Of a DNA stretch of 64,000 bases, positions 52,349-61,976 are shown one piece after another. The notes under the pieces are model-generated. The model worked only from the letters and a program-made list of their open reading frames with translations. It did no database searches and had not been told where the DNA came from. The stretch lies in assembly GCF_002265625.1 (NCBI RefSeq), contig NZ_NOVE01000007.1, forward strand, positions 1 through 64,000, written 5' to 3'. Position 1 is the first letter of the stretch. The number at the start of each line of letters is the position of its first letter. The position numbers were made by a program, and so were the translations under genes. This DNA comes from Prevotella sp. 885 (lineage in GTDB: Bacteria; Bacteroidota; Bacteroidia; Bacteroidales; Bacteroidaceae).

Positions 52349-53362
52349 ATGGAAAAGTCAGAAACAGCGATGGGCAGCAAGAGAAAACATTGGGCGGACG
52401 TTGTGCGTGGAATATGTATGACAGCCATCCTGTATGACCATACGGACATCTATTATTCAGACACCAACGTCCTGCCCTACGAACTGTATGTCCCGAATGC
52501 GCTTACCACCTTCTTCATTCTGTCGGGGTATCTGATGTATAAGCGGTCAGGATTCTGCCTGAAGAATAAGATAAGGTCTATTATAAAGGGGCTTCTGCTG
52601 CCTTACCTGATATTCACCATAGCCATGGCGCTACCCAAATCGTTGGCGCACGGACTGAGCTTCAATATTGCTGACATGCTTATTAACGTGTTATCGGGAA
52701 AGGCTTCGTGGTTTGTGGCGGCACTGTTCATTGCCGAAATGCTGTTCAGTATCGCCATACGGCTGACGAAAGGCAGGACTTTGGCGCTACTGGCGGTGGG
52801 AACAACCGGCCTCATCGCTTCCATGTTTATGCCCTATGCAGGCAATCCTCCATTCCCTTGGCAGGCTGACAATGCCCTTCAAGCCATGTTCTATCTCAGC
52901 ATCGGCTATGCCTATCATAAGCATGAAGAGACTATAGACGGCTGTATAACCAGCCCGCCGCTTGCCATAGGGCTGCTGTCGGTGCCGTTTGTCGGAATAA
53001 AGACATGGGAGATGTATTACGATGTGAGCATGACAGAATGGTATATCAACATCGACTGCTATCCTATGTTCCTGATAGACACCGTCTGCGGAGCAGCATT
53101 GCTGATACTTATATGCAAGCGTCTGCCAAGAATGCGCCTGATGGAGTGGACCGGAATACGCTCGCTCGGCTTCTATTTCCTCTGCGGCGGCGTGCCTTTG
53201 ACGGTCAGCATGGCACTTCAACGCTTAGGTTTTGCATACAACGGGTGTTATCTGACCGTTCTGCCGGTCTTCCTTATTGTATATATACTGACGGCAATAC
53301 TCGTCTGGGCATTATACAAATACGTGCCATTCGTATTCGGAAAATGGCGTATTAAAAGCTGA
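52349..53362 (+). CDS. Acyltransferase-3 family membrane protein
   Basis: This 337-residue protein has about ten hydrophobic segments. The N-terminus (HWADVVRGICMTAILYDHTDIYY) holds the motif of acyltransferase 3 proteins with a conserved His (YDHTD), and FFILSGYLMYKRSG is the next typical block. These enzymes O-acetylate or O-acylate glycans and lipids in the envelope. The substrate is unknown and there is no neighbouring glycan cluster. It lies 52 bases after dnaX and ends at a strong terminator. ATG 52349 or ATG 52370 may be the start. Confidence 0.82.
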   Translation: MEKSETAMGSKRKHWADVVRGICMTAILYDHTDIYYSDTNVLPYELYVPNALTTFFILSGYLMYKRSGFCLKNKIRSIIKGLLLPYLIFTIAMALPKSLAHGLSFNIADMLINVLSGKASWFVAALFIAEMLFSIAIRLTKGRTLALLAVGTTGLIASMFMPYAGNPPFPWQADNALQAMFYLSIGYAYHKHEETIDGCITSPPLAIGLLSVPFVGIKTWEMYYDVSMTEWYINIDCYPMFLIDTVCGAALLILICKRLPRMRLMEWTGIRSLGFYFLCGGVPLTVSMALQRLGFAYNGCYLTVLPVFLIVYILTAILVWALYKYVPFVFGKWRIKS

Positions 53363-53376
53363 ATAAAAGGGGATAT

Positions 53377-53430
53377 AAAGCAAAAGAGCAGGAGTTTCGG
53401 ACGTTTCCGAAGCTCCTGCTCTTTTGCTTT
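53377..53430. terminator. Bidirectional terminator with long stem
   Basis: An 18-bp perfect outer stem (53377-53394 with 53413-53430, core GCAAAAGAGCAGGAG) and an inner TTCGGA/TCCGAA stem lie between convergent genes. A- and T-rich flanks suit both directions. Confidence 0.93.
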
Positions 53431-53436
53431 TATCCA

Positions 53437-53919
53437 TTAGTCTTCCTTCTCAATAAGCACCACAGCGTATGCAGAGATGCCCTCCATACGTCCAGTGAAT
53501 CCAAGTTTCTCCGTTGTAGTGGCCTTGATGGATACGTTGTCTATGTCTGTATGCATCACTTCTGCCAAGCATTGCTGCATCTGCGGAATGTGGGGATTGA
53601 GCTTTGGACGCTCTGCACATACCGTGGCGTCCACATTTCCGAGGCGATATCCCTTTGTGGCGATGAGGTCAATGGTCTTTGCCAGCAATATCTTGCTGTC
53701 CACGTTAAGCGTCTCGGCAGCTGTATCGGGGAAGTGATAGCCGATGTCGCGCATGTTGGCAGCGCCAAGCAAGGCGTCGCAGATGGCATGTATGAGTACG
53801 TCAGCGTCGCTATGACCGAGCAATCCCAACTCATAATCGAGCTTTATGCCGCCAAGCCAAAGCTCGCGACCTTCCACCAGCTTGTGGACGTCATATCCGA
53901 ATCCTGTTCTTATCTTCAT
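53437..53919 (-). CDS. ispF: 2-C-methyl-D-erythritol 2,4-cyclodiphosphate synthase
   Basis: This 160-residue enzyme of the non-mevalonate isoprenoid pathway has the zinc-binding GYDVHKLVEGRELWLGG (D-x-H), GLLGHSDADVLIHAICDALLGAA (His), the HFPDT segment, and the C-terminal ATTTEKLGFTGRMEGISAYAVVL. Length is typical. It is the last gene after porU and porV, starting 5 bases after porV. Confidence 0.97.
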   Translation of the reverse strand: MKIRTGFGYDVHKLVEGRELWLGGIKLDYELGLLGHSDADVLIHAICDALLGAANMRDIGYHFPDTAAETLNVDSKILLAKTIDLIATKGYRLGNVDATVCAERPKLNPHIPQMQQCLAEVMHTDIDNVSIKATTTEKLGFTGRMEGISAYAVVLIEKED

Positions 53920-53924
53920 GATTT

Positions 53925-55103
53925 TTATCTGCGTTTAAAGAGATCCTTTATGCCGTCCATATCGAAGGACAGCGTGAAACGTAGTGTCTGGTCGAGCGGG
54001 TTCGACTTTGCCGTGGCTATAACGTAACCTGCATCGAGCGAGAATACGTTCATCTTGAATCCTGCACCCACTGTGAAGTACTTACGATTACCCTTGTTTT
54101 CCGACTCGTGATGATAACCGGCACGCAGCGCGAACTTGTCATTATAGACGTATTCAGCACCTACGCTCCAACGTATCTCCTGCATCTCCTCTCTGAATCC
54201 GCCCGGCGCATCGCCGAAACTCTTGAAGATGCCACTGATGGACGACAGGTCATAGTAGTCTTTCTGCTTGCGCACCTCGAAGTCTTCGTCGCTCTCATTG
54301 GCGCCCTTGATAGGCATGGTGGGGACGAGAGGCTTGTTGGCATCGGCTGCGATGGTGAGGCGGTTGTACTCATCAATGGGAATCATCAGCGATGCACCGA
54401 GACGCAGGTTGGCAGGGATGAACTCTGAATTGTCGTCACCGCCGAAGTTGATCTTCGAACCGATGTTCGAGATATCAAGACCCAAACCGAGCTGACACTC
54501 ACGCTGTCCGATATTGATGTAGTTCTGATAATATGCTGCAAGGTCAACGGCGAACGCTGATCCCGGCGATGTGTCGTCGCTATAGTCGTATGTAAGGTCG
54601 GAATAAATCCAGCGCACGGCAGCTGCAATGGAGAATTTCTCGCTAAGCATAAGCGAGTAAGCCACGTCCATCGACATCTCGTAGGGATTGATGGTCATCG
54701 AATTGTCGTTAGTAGAGCCCGAATTGGTGTAGACTTCACCGAGCGAGAAGTAACGCAATGACGCCGATACGGCTGAATAGTCGCCGATGCGGTAATATCC
54801 TGCGAGATAGGCAAGGTCCATATCGCTGACAAGCTGACGCAGCCACGGAGTATAGTTGAGCGCCACTCCTGCACGTGAGATGCAGAATGGATACTTGGCA
54901 GGGTTCCAGTACTGCGACATGACGTCAGGGTCAGTGGCGGCACCGATGTCGCCCATACCGCCTGCCCTTGCGTCAGGCGCTATCGACTGTGACGTCACGG
55001 AAGCGTTTTCCGGACGGAACATATCCTTCTTTTCGTCGGCTATAGATGGCAATGCCATCAAGGCTAATAGCGAAATGGCCGCGAGTCTTATGTCTTGCTT
55101 CAT
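53925..55103 (-). CDS. porV: Type IX secretion outer-membrane shuttle protein PorV (LptO)
   Basis: This 392-residue FadL-like outer-membrane barrel has a signal peptide (to about residue 22), then ASVTSQSIAPDARAGGMGDIGAATDPDVMSQYWNPAKYPF, a strong PorV signature. Barrel strands end in TLRFTLSFDMDGIKDLFKRR. PorV collects cargo at the SprA translocon and delivers it to the PorU attachment complex. It lies directly after porU, as in Porphyromonas gingivalis, supporting the assignment. Confidence 0.95.
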   Translation of the reverse strand: MKQDIRLAAISLLALMALPSIADEKKDMFRPENASVTSQSIAPDARAGGMGDIGAATDPDVMSQYWNPAKYPFCISRAGVALNYTPWLRQLVSDMDLAYLAGYYRIGDYSAVSASLRYFSLGEVYTNSGSTNDNSMTINPYEMSMDVAYSLMLSEKFSIAAAVRWIYSDLTYDYSDDTSPGSAFAVDLAAYYQNYINIGQRECQLGLGLDISNIGSKINFGGDDNSEFIPANLRLGASLMIPIDEYNRLTIAADANKPLVPTMPIKGANESDEDFEVRKQKDYYDLSSISGIFKSFGDAPGGFREEMQEIRWSVGAEYVYNDKFALRAGYHHESENKGNRKYFTVGAGFKMNVFSLDAGYVIATAKSNPLDQTLRFTLSFDMDGIKDLFKRR

Positions 55104-55149
55104 TCTTATTTTAGTCTTTCTTGTTTTATTATTAAAACGTTCTTATGTG

Positions 55150-58100
55150 TTATTTATTGCCTATCACAACAAGTTTCTTGGCTTTCGACGTTGTTGTGGC
55201 TCCGTCTGCGGTGAGCAGAACGCGATAAAGATAGACACCGGTCTGGAGCTTTGCGCCTCCGTCGAGGTCCAGATTCCAGTTCATCGTGTAGAGCGAACCG
55301 TTGCTTGCGCCGCTTTCCTGTCGTCTTAGGAGCAGTCGGCCGCTCATGTCGAACACCTCAAGCGTCACGCTGACATCGCTTCCGTTGCGGTCATGCGCAA
55401 TGATGAAGGTGGTGTTGTCACGTGCAGGATTGTCGGTACAGCTGACGGAGAACGACGGCTTGACGCCTTTCTTCACTTCAAACTGCAGCTCTGACGTCGT
55501 GACGTTGTTGAGAATGTCCCACACGCGGAACTTCAGACTGTGCTTTCCTACCGCGAGTTCGGGGATTACGTAGTAAGTGGTGCCTGACGTGTACGAACCG
55601 AAATCGAAGCTGAAGTTGTCGTTCAGCGTGTATGTCTGTGTCTGCTTGCCGTCGATGATGAGCAGCATGTCGTGTCCGATTCCCGAACCAGAGACGTTGA
55701 TGCCGTCCTTGTCATTTATCTCCGCCACGAAGTAAGGCGTGGGATTGACGGCTCCTCCGTTTACGAAGGAAGGCGAATTGAGATAGCAATATACTGACGG
55801 TCCCACGGAGTCGTTGGCTGCAATGTCGCTACCGCCAATCACCACGTTCTCCGAATAGCCGTTGGCAATGAGGGTGCGGTCGTCGTTGATGGCAAACGCA
55901 TTGATGAGTCCGGTCTCGCCGGAATAGTTGATGTCCTTCGGCACGGCGAAGGTTATCTGGAATCGTCCGTCCTTAACGACGTTGTCGCCGGAGAATATCT
56001 TCTTCGTGCGGTCGGTGTATGTGAACGGTCCTACATAGTCTTTCTCTGAAGCAGTATTGCCTCGTGTCACGATTTTCTCAAGGTTGTCGCGAACCGTGAG
56101 GCTCACCATGCCGCTGAAATCGTCATTATCGACAATATGTCCTGTGACCGTTATCACCTGTCCTGCCTTTATATGCGCATTCTTTCCGTCCGTGACATCC
56201 ACCCCAGCGATGGAGTCGATTGCCACTTGCGCGGTCGGCAAGTTGAGTCGCATGGCAGGATCGCCGAACAGCGAGTACTGTAGCGAGTTCTTCGCAAAGC
56301 CCGAATCCGAATTCATATTCTTGGCTCTTCTTTGGGCTTCGCCGATGGTAATGGGGCGTCCGTCGTCCTCATAGGTGAGCACGTGCTTCATAAACGCGAG
56401 GTTAAGGCGGGTGTTCTGGCTGGCATATACGGTACGTGTGGTGCCGTAAAACGCCACTGCTCCACCCTTCTCGTTCAGCACAGCCATCTCGCCGATGGTT
56501 TCGTCCACGCCGTCGAAAGGCATGATGTCGCACGACGCAGTCACCCAAAGCGGCAGATTGGTGTTGGTGAACGACTTGAAGTCGTTGATGCGCAGAACCT
56601 TCTCGTGCGATATCTGAATCTCCGAACCGTGTCCGGCATAGTTCATGATGAGCGCTCCCTGCTCCTGCTGCGCCTTTACAAGCTTCGTAACTTCAGGATA
56701 TGAATTGCCTGACGCAGTGGTCTCACGGGTGTACGAGTCCCACATAACCTTCTTGACATAGAATCCTGGATGGACTGATATAATCTGGTCAGCCACTCTA
56801 TTGGCGTCTTCCATGTGCTGATTGCTGTCGCCGTCGTCACCCATAACCATTATGGTATTCTGCCATGCGCCACCATTCTGATTTGCCTCGTACGCCATCA
56901 TCTTGTCAATCATCACCTTCGCTTCCTCCACAGTATTGACGGGGAAGCGTCCTACAGCCACGTCCAGCTTGTCTTTGGAAAGCGGCTCCGATCCTTCTCC
57001 GTCGTCAAGCATACATGAGAAGCCGTCGTCCATATAGCAAGTCACCTTATTGAGTGAGTTCTCGCTTTCGAAGACGAGGAGGTGGTCGTCGGGATTAAGG
57101 CTGCGACAGGCAGGCGTAAGCATACGGTTGTCCCAGACACTGTTGCCGAAGAGCACCAAATAACGCGGCTGGTCGGCTGCGGTGGTGGCGCGGTCGTAGA
57201 GCATCTTCAGATAACGGCGGTACGCCGACACGTCCGGTGTGCCGCTGCTGAACTCGTTGTAAAGCTCGTCGGCTGGCACAATGTTCACTCTCAACGAGTC
57301 TTTCTGCTCACGGTAAGCCTTCAGCCTCTCTGCCTGCGGACGGAGCTTCTGCGATGTGGGGATGATAATCACCATATCTGCCTGCGGATCGGCATGATGG
57401 TCCTGATTGGTTATGCGATATACATATTGTGGTGTGGGGATGTTTGCTGCTCTCAAATCTGGAGCCGGCAGGGGATTGTCGTAAGCCAACGAAACGTAAT
57501 CGAGGCGCATCGGCGACGATGACGACTGTGCGGAAAGTACGGTTAACTTGACGATATTCTTCTCATTGGAGAGGTTTTTCACCTTATATATGGCAGCTAC
57601 TTCGGCACCGAAATCATAGTCTGAGTTGCTGATTTTCGGCGAAATCGTGCCAACGATGGAGTCGTTGAATGCCACCTCCACCCTGCAGCCTGTCTTCGTC
57701 GACACGTTCACGGAAAGCACAGCCTGACGCGCGTTGGGGTTGGCGGCAAGCTCTGCCGTGTAAGTGCCACCCACAGCGACGGCTGTAGGGTCGTAAAGAT
57801 TTCGTCCGCCTGAATACCAGGCATGTCCGTCCTTCTCGTAAAGGTCGTGATAATAATAAGGTGAGGGATAGAACGAGGACACGAAGGCTGCCGAATCCAC
57901 CTTCAACGGATCGCTGTCACTCTCCGTAAGGAAGTAATATCCATAGTCAGAAAAATAGTTGCGGGTGCGGCGTTCCGACTTGTTGTTCTCCCACGAAACG
58001 GGGCCGAGGGCATAAAAAAGGCGCTTTCCGCCAACGTCGCACGTTGCCACTTCCTTGAGGTCGTCTTTCTCAATGAGGTCTGAGGGTATGAGCACCTCGC

Positions 58101-58686
58101 TGTGAAGATTGCCTCCATATCCGTAAATCTTCACCTTGGAGGGATTGGAGAATCCTGCCTGACGGATGAGCGACTCCGTAATCTGATAAACTCCGGTGGA
58201 CGGCACGCGTATCTTTGCCCAGTTGCCCTTGCGCAGGACGCTGTGTGCAGCGTAGCGCTTGGCTGGCGCAATGATGTCCGCTCCTCCCGTAGACGAAGCC
58301 TTTGCCTCACGACGGAGCATGAAGCTGGTGAGCACCTGATACTTTCCGTCACGGAAAACCACGGGGCTGAACGACGTATAGAGCGACGGAATCTTGCGGT
58401 CGTACGACACCGCAGTATGCAGACTGGGCATCTCGCCGGGCTTCACCGCGTTATGACGAAGATAGTCGGCGGCTTCCTGCGCAGTCATGTCCCTGAACTC
58501 GGGATACACAATGCTGACCACATACGATGAGTCGCGCCACGCTCCGTCAAGGGGCGTGGTCTGCGTGTAGGACGGGACGCTCACCGAGTCAATCCGTAGC
58601 TGCTCGTCAGTAAGATGTATGAACTGCTGCGACATGGCGTGCATGGCTGTCATGACCAGCGTAATCAGCATTATGGCTTTGCGCAT
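55150..58686 (-). CDS. porU: Type IX secretion signal peptidase/sortase PorU
   Basis: This 1178-residue exported cysteine peptidase of the gingipain (C25) fold removes the C-terminal sorting domain from cargo and couples it to the surface. It has a signal peptide (ending MSQQ) and a long beta-rich N-terminal part. The C25 domain holds the catalytic His in IMNYAGHGSEIQ (about residue 685) and Cys in WVTASCDIMPFDG (about 719). Ig-like domains follow. It carries its own sorting-type C-terminus (LEVFDMSGRLLLRRQ to KAKKLVVIGNK). porV follows after 46 bases. Confidence 0.95.
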   Translation of the reverse strand: MRKAIMLITLVMTAMHAMSQQFIHLTDEQLRIDSVSVPSYTQTTPLDGAWRDSSYVVSIVYPEFRDMTAQEAADYLRHNAVKPGEMPSLHTAVSYDRKIPSLYTSFSPVVFRDGKYQVLTSFMLRREAKASSTGGADIIAPAKRYAAHSVLRKGNWAKIRVPSTGVYQITESLIRQAGFSNPSKVKIYGYGGNLHSEVLIPSDLIEKDDLKEVATCDVGGKRLFYALGPVSWENNKSERRTRNYFSDYGYYFLTESDSDPLKVDSAAFVSSFYPSPYYYHDLYEKDGHAWYSGGRNLYDPTAVAVGGTYTAELAANPNARQAVLSVNVSTKTGCRVEVAFNDSIVGTISPKISNSDYDFGAEVAAIYKVKNLSNEKNIVKLTVLSAQSSSSPMRLDYVSLAYDNPLPAPDLRAANIPTPQYVYRITNQDHHADPQADMVIIIPTSQKLRPQAERLKAYREQKDSLRVNIVPADELYNEFSSGTPDVSAYRRYLKMLYDRATTAADQPRYLVLFGNSVWDNRMLTPACRSLNPDDHLLVFESENSLNKVTCYMDDGFSCMLDDGEGSEPLSKDKLDVAVGRFPVNTVEEAKVMIDKMMAYEANQNGGAWQNTIMVMGDDGDSNQHMEDANRVADQIISVHPGFYVKKVMWDSYTRETTASGNSYPEVTKLVKAQQEQGALIMNYAGHGSEIQISHEKVLRINDFKSFTNTNLPLWVTASCDIMPFDGVDETIGEMAVLNEKGGAVAFYGTTRTVYASQNTRLNLAFMKHVLTYEDDGRPITIGEAQRRAKNMNSDSGFAKNSLQYSLFGDPAMRLNLPTAQVAIDSIAGVDVTDGKNAHIKAGQVITVTGHIVDNDDFSGMVSLTVRDNLEKIVTRGNTASEKDYVGPFTYTDRTKKIFSGDNVVKDGRFQITFAVPKDINYSGETGLINAFAINDDRTLIANGYSENVVIGGSDIAANDSVGPSVYCYLNSPSFVNGGAVNPTPYFVAEINDKDGINVSGSGIGHDMLLIIDGKQTQTYTLNDNFSFDFGSYTSGTTYYVIPELAVGKHSLKFRVWDILNNVTTSELQFEVKKGVKPSFSVSCTDNPARDNTTFIIAHDRNGSDVSVTLEVFDMSGRLLLRRQESGASNGSLYTMNWNLDLDGGAKLQTGVYLYRVLLTADGATTTSKAKKLVVIGNK

Positions 58687-58736
58687 AGTAGTGTGTTTCG
58701 TTTTGTTCTGATAAAAATAAGAATTGTGGCGGAGCG

Positions 58737-59354
58737 TTACTTGCAGTTGAACTGCAGCACCTTACGGTCCTCAACGTAGCCTTCCAGCTTATCGTCAATA
58801 TGGACCGGACCCACTCCTGCCGGCGTTCCTGTATAGAGGATGTCGCCCGTCTTGAGCGTGAAGTACTGTGAGATGTAGGCGATAAGCTCGTCCACCTTGT
58901 AGAGCATGTCCGACGTACATCCCTCCTGCACCGTCTTTCCGTTTATGTCCAGATGGAAATGTATAGCTTGGATGTCGCGGAATTTCTCCACCGGCACCCA
59001 CTCGCCGATGGCGGCAGCTCCGTCGAATCCCTTGCAAAGGTCCCAGGGCTTGCCTTCCTCGCGCAGCTTCTGCTGCAGCTCGCGCGCCGTAAAGTCGATG
59101 CCAACGGTGACGGCGTCGTAATAACGATGTGCGAATCGCTGCGGGATGGTCTTTCCCAACTTCGATATTCTCACCACCAATTCGGTCTCATAGTCGATGC
59201 GTCCGAGGTGGTCAGGGATGAAGAAGGGCTTGTGGTCCTTAAGCAGAGCCGAGTCCGCCTTGAGGAAAATCACAGGACTCTCCGGTTTATATAACGCTCC
59301 ATGTAGCTCTTTATTGTGTTCGAGGTAGTTCATACCTACAGCAAAAATCTTCAT
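58737..59354 (-). CDS. Fumarylacetoacetate hydrolase family protein
   Basis: This 205-residue short-form FAH protein has KIFAVGMNYLEHNKEL, FLKADSAL, then the metal-binding IDYETELVVRISK (E-x-E type) and DAVTVGIDFTARELQ, and the final GDILYTGTPAGVGPV. Such short forms are acylpyruvases, oxaloacetate decarboxylases/tautomerases or related lyases. The reaction here cannot be chosen. It lies 50 bases upstream of porU on the same strand. Confidence 0.9.
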   Translation of the reverse strand: MKIFAVGMNYLEHNKELHGALYKPESPVIFLKADSALLKDHKPFFIPDHLGRIDYETELVVRISKLGKTIPQRFAHRYYDAVTVGIDFTARELQQKLREEGKPWDLCKGFDGAAAIGEWVPVEKFRDIQAIHFHLDINGKTVQEGCTSDMLYKVDELIAYISQYFTLKTGDILYTGTPAGVGPVHIDDKLEGYVEDRKVLQFNCK

Positions 59355-59398
59355 TTCTTCTTTCAGTAATCGGTTGTACAGGATGTATTTAAAGAAAA

Positions 59399-59429
59399 AG
59401 CCGTGAAAGAGTTTCCACTCCTCACGGCT
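59399..59429 (-). terminator. Terminator of the rplM-rpsI-rpsB-tsf operon
   Basis: On the minus strand AGCCGTGA and TCACGGCT pair around an inner GAG/CTC stem, then TTTTTCTTT follows. It is 31 bases after the tsf stop. Confidence 0.85.
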
Positions 59430-59459
59430 CGTATAATGGTTTGTGTGTAATTACGCGAA

Positions 59460-60455
59460 TTACTCAGCAGCGAGAGTGAAGCGCTTGTAAGCAACGATCT
59501 TCAGCTCCTTGTCCTGCTTCTTGAGGTAGTCAGCAACGCTCTGCTTGTCGCCGTCGCCGAACTGGAACTCCTGGCAAACGAGGCAGTTCTCCTTGAGGAA
59601 CTTGCCTACACGACCCTTAGCGATGTTCTGGATCATGTTCTCGTTGAGGTTAGCAGCCTTCTCTGCAGAGACAGTCTCCTTGATCTCGCGGAACTTGGCA
59701 ACGTCCTCAGCTGTGATCCAGCCCTTGCCCTGGTTTGACTCGATGTGATCCTCAGAGTCGAAGTGGTTAGGATTGAGACCAGCCTTCTTAAGAGCCACCT
59801 CAACTGCCTTCTCTACCTGCTCCTCCTTAGTCTTCTGAACAGCAACCTTGTACTCCTCTTCCTTAACTGACTCAGGAACTGAAGCCTCATCGAGAGCGAT
59901 AGGCTTCATAGCAGCCACCTGCATAGCTACCTTGTGACCTGCGTCCTGATTGTTCTGGTTGAGCTGTACCATTGTGCAGAGAGTGTGCTTGCCCATGTGG
60001 TCATAAACCTCGATGTTCTCACCCTCGAGTACCTCATAGCCGTCGAGCTCCATCTTCTCGCCAGTGATGCCAGAGCGCTGTGTAACAGCAGCCTGAACGT
60101 CACCCTCACCGAGCTTGAGAGCCTTCACCTCGTCGAGAGTGTGGCACTTTGCAGCGATGGCAGCGTCGAGAATGTCAGATGTAAGCTTAACGAAGTCAGC
60201 ACCGTTAGCAACGAAGTCGGTCTCGCACTTGAGAGCGATCATGGCTGCAAAGCCGTCAACGTTCTTAACGAGAACACAACCGTTAGATGTCTCGCGGTCA
60301 GAACGCTTAGCAGCGATAGCGAGTCCACGCTCACGGAGCAACTCCTTTGCCTTATCGAAATCACCTTCTGCCTCAGTGAGGGCCTTCTTTACGTCTGCAA
60401 GACCAGCACCAGTCATGGCACGAAGTTTCTTGATGTCTTCAATTGAAATAGCCAT
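59460..60455 (-). CDS. tsf: Elongation factor Ts
   Basis: This 331-residue guanine-nucleotide exchange factor for EF-Tu has the N-terminal UBA-like region (IEDIKKLRAMTGAGLADVKKALTEAEGDFDKA), the EF-Tu-contact TDFVAN, and the coiled-coil region. Its extra length over the E. coli protein (283) is usual for Bacteroidetes. It is downstream of rpsB with a 170-base gap that holds a terminator-like hairpin. Confidence 0.97.
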   Translation of the reverse strand: MAISIEDIKKLRAMTGAGLADVKKALTEAEGDFDKAKELLRERGLAIAAKRSDRETSNGCVLVKNVDGFAAMIALKCETDFVANGADFVKLTSDILDAAIAAKCHTLDEVKALKLGEGDVQAAVTQRSGITGEKMELDGYEVLEGENIEVYDHMGKHTLCTMVQLNQNNQDAGHKVAMQVAAMKPIALDEASVPESVKEEEYKVAVQKTKEEQVEKAVEVALKKAGLNPNHFDSEDHIESNQGKGWITAEDVAKFREIKETVSAEKAANLNENMIQNIAKGRVGKFLKENCLVCQEFQFGDGDKQSVADYLKKQDKELKIVAYKRFTLAAE

Positions 60456-60550
60456 TTTGTTAATTTATTATTTAGTAATTAATATTTATTATCTGTTGGG
60501 GTCGGGTCTTCGCGCTGACATCCTTGGGGAATAACGCCTTTAACCCAAAA

Positions 60551-60604
60551 ATCGGAAATTCTCCATTCTAAAACCTTGGATTTACGAATTAAAGAATTTC
60601 CGAT
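60551..60604 (-). promoter_or_regulatory. Attenuator-like hairpin between rpsB and tsf
   Basis: ATCGGAAATTCT and AGAATTTCCGAT form a perfect 12-bp stem with a 30-base loop. On the minus strand the stem is followed by TTTTTGGG. The structure resembles an intrinsic terminator placed inside the operon. Confidence 0.65.
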
Positions 60605-60625
60605 CTTTATATTATTTATGTAAGA

Positions 60626-61411
60626 TTACTCTGCGTTCTCAGCAGGAGTCTCCTCCTTGCGAGCCTTACGGGGAGCCTTGCCCTCCTTCTGCTCAGCAGC
60701 TGCCTTCTCGTCAGCCTTCTCTACCTTGCGCTCCTCAAGACCCTCTGCGATAGCACCGCAGCAAGCTGAGAGGATAACGTCGATAGAATCCTTAGCGTCG
60801 TCGTTAGCCGGGATGATGTAGTCGAGGTTGCGGGGATCAGAGTTGGTGTCCACCATAGCAAACACAGGGATACCGAGGCGGTTAGCCTCCTTCACTGCGA
60901 TGTTCTCCTTCATCACGTCGACAACGAACAAAGCGCTCGGAAGGCGAGTCAAGTCAGCGATAGAACCGAGGTTCTTCTCCAGCTTAGCGCGCTGACGTGT
61001 CACCTGCAGAAGCTCACGCTTAGAGAGCTTTGAGAATGTTCCGTCGTTCATGAGCTTGTCGATGTTCGCCATTTTCTTAACAGCCTTGCGGATTGTCGGG
61101 AAGTTGGTGAGCATACCGCCCGGCCAACGCTCGATAACGTAAGGCATGTTTACGCTCGCTGCCTTCTCAGCAACGATGTCCTTAGCTTGTTTTTTAGTAG
61201 CGACGAACAGGATCTTCTTGCCTGACTTTGCAATCTGCTTGAGAGCCTCAGCAGCCTCGTCAACCTTGGCTACGGTCTTGTGCAGATCGATGATATGAAT
61301 GCCGTTGCGCTCCATGAAGATGTAAGGAGCCATTGCGGGATTCCACTTACGACGGAGGTGGCCAAAGTGACAGCCTGCCTCTAACAACTGGTCAAAATTA
61401 GTTCTTGACAT
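60626..61411 (-). CDS. rpsB: 30S ribosomal protein S2
   Basis: The 261-residue S2 protein has FDQLLEAGCHFGHLRRKWNPAMAPYIF, IDLHKTV, KILFVATKKQAKDIV, RWPGGMLTNF and IPVFAMVDTNSDP in order. An acidic/basic C-terminal tail (about 225-261) is an addition common in this phylum. It lies between rpsI and tsf. The 169-base gap 61412-61580 upstream has a CACACAT/ATGTGTG hairpin (61541-61562) and no gene. Confidence 0.98.
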   Translation of the reverse strand: MSRTNFDQLLEAGCHFGHLRRKWNPAMAPYIFMERNGIHIIDLHKTVAKVDEAAEALKQIAKSGKKILFVATKKQAKDIVAEKAASVNMPYVIERWPGGMLTNFPTIRKAVKKMANIDKLMNDGTFSKLSKRELLQVTRQRAKLEKNLGSIADLTRLPSALFVVDVMKENIAVKEANRLGIPVFAMVDTNSDPRNLDYIIPANDDAKDSIDVILSACCGAIAEGLEERKVEKADEKAAAEQKEGKAPRKARKEETPAENAE

Positions 61412-61580
61412 TTCTTTGTTCTGATTAATTTGTTTACTTTCCTTTTAGTTGAATTGAACCAGCCCATGAGTAACGAATTGTGAACGACACTCTTCGGTCT
61501 TATGGGTTTGGATGCTAAACTTCGGGTCTGAGCTTCAAGCCACACATATATAATAATGTGTGTCAGCCAGTGTCCGAATA

Positions 61581-61967
61581 TTAACGCTTGCTGAACTGGA
61601 AGCGACGGCGTGCCTTCGGCTGACCCGGCTTCTTACGCTCAACCTCACGAGAGTCGCGAGTGAGGAAGCCCTGTGCCTTGAGAGCCTTCTTGTCTTCTGC
61701 GTCAACCTTTACGAGCGCACGGGCGATAGCGAGGCGGAGAGCCTGGCTCTGACCTGTAAAGCCGCCACCGTCGAGGTTGCACTTGATATCATATTTCTCT
61801 TCCGCACCGAGCAGGAGCAGCGGCTGCTTAACCACGTACTGCAGGATTGCTGATGGGAAGTACTTAGCGAGTTCTACCTTGTTGATTGTGATCTTACCGG
61901 TGCCCTCTGTGAGATATACACGAGCTACGGCACTCTTACGGCGACCAATTGCATTAATCATTTCCAT
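61581..61967 (-). CDS. rpsI: 30S ribosomal protein S9
   Basis: The 128-residue S9 protein has NAIGRRKSAVARVYL at the start, GGGFTGQSQALRLAIARALV in the middle, and the basic tail KKPGQPKARRRFQFSKR, which reaches the P site. It lies 9 bases after rplM. Confidence 0.98.
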   Translation of the reverse strand: MEMINAIGRRKSAVARVYLTEGTGKITINKVELAKYFPSAILQYVVKQPLLLLGAEEKYDIKCNLDGGGFTGQSQALRLAIARALVKVDAEDKKALKAQGFLTRDSREVERKKPGQPKARRRFQFSKR

Positions 61968-61976
61968 CTTCTTGCT

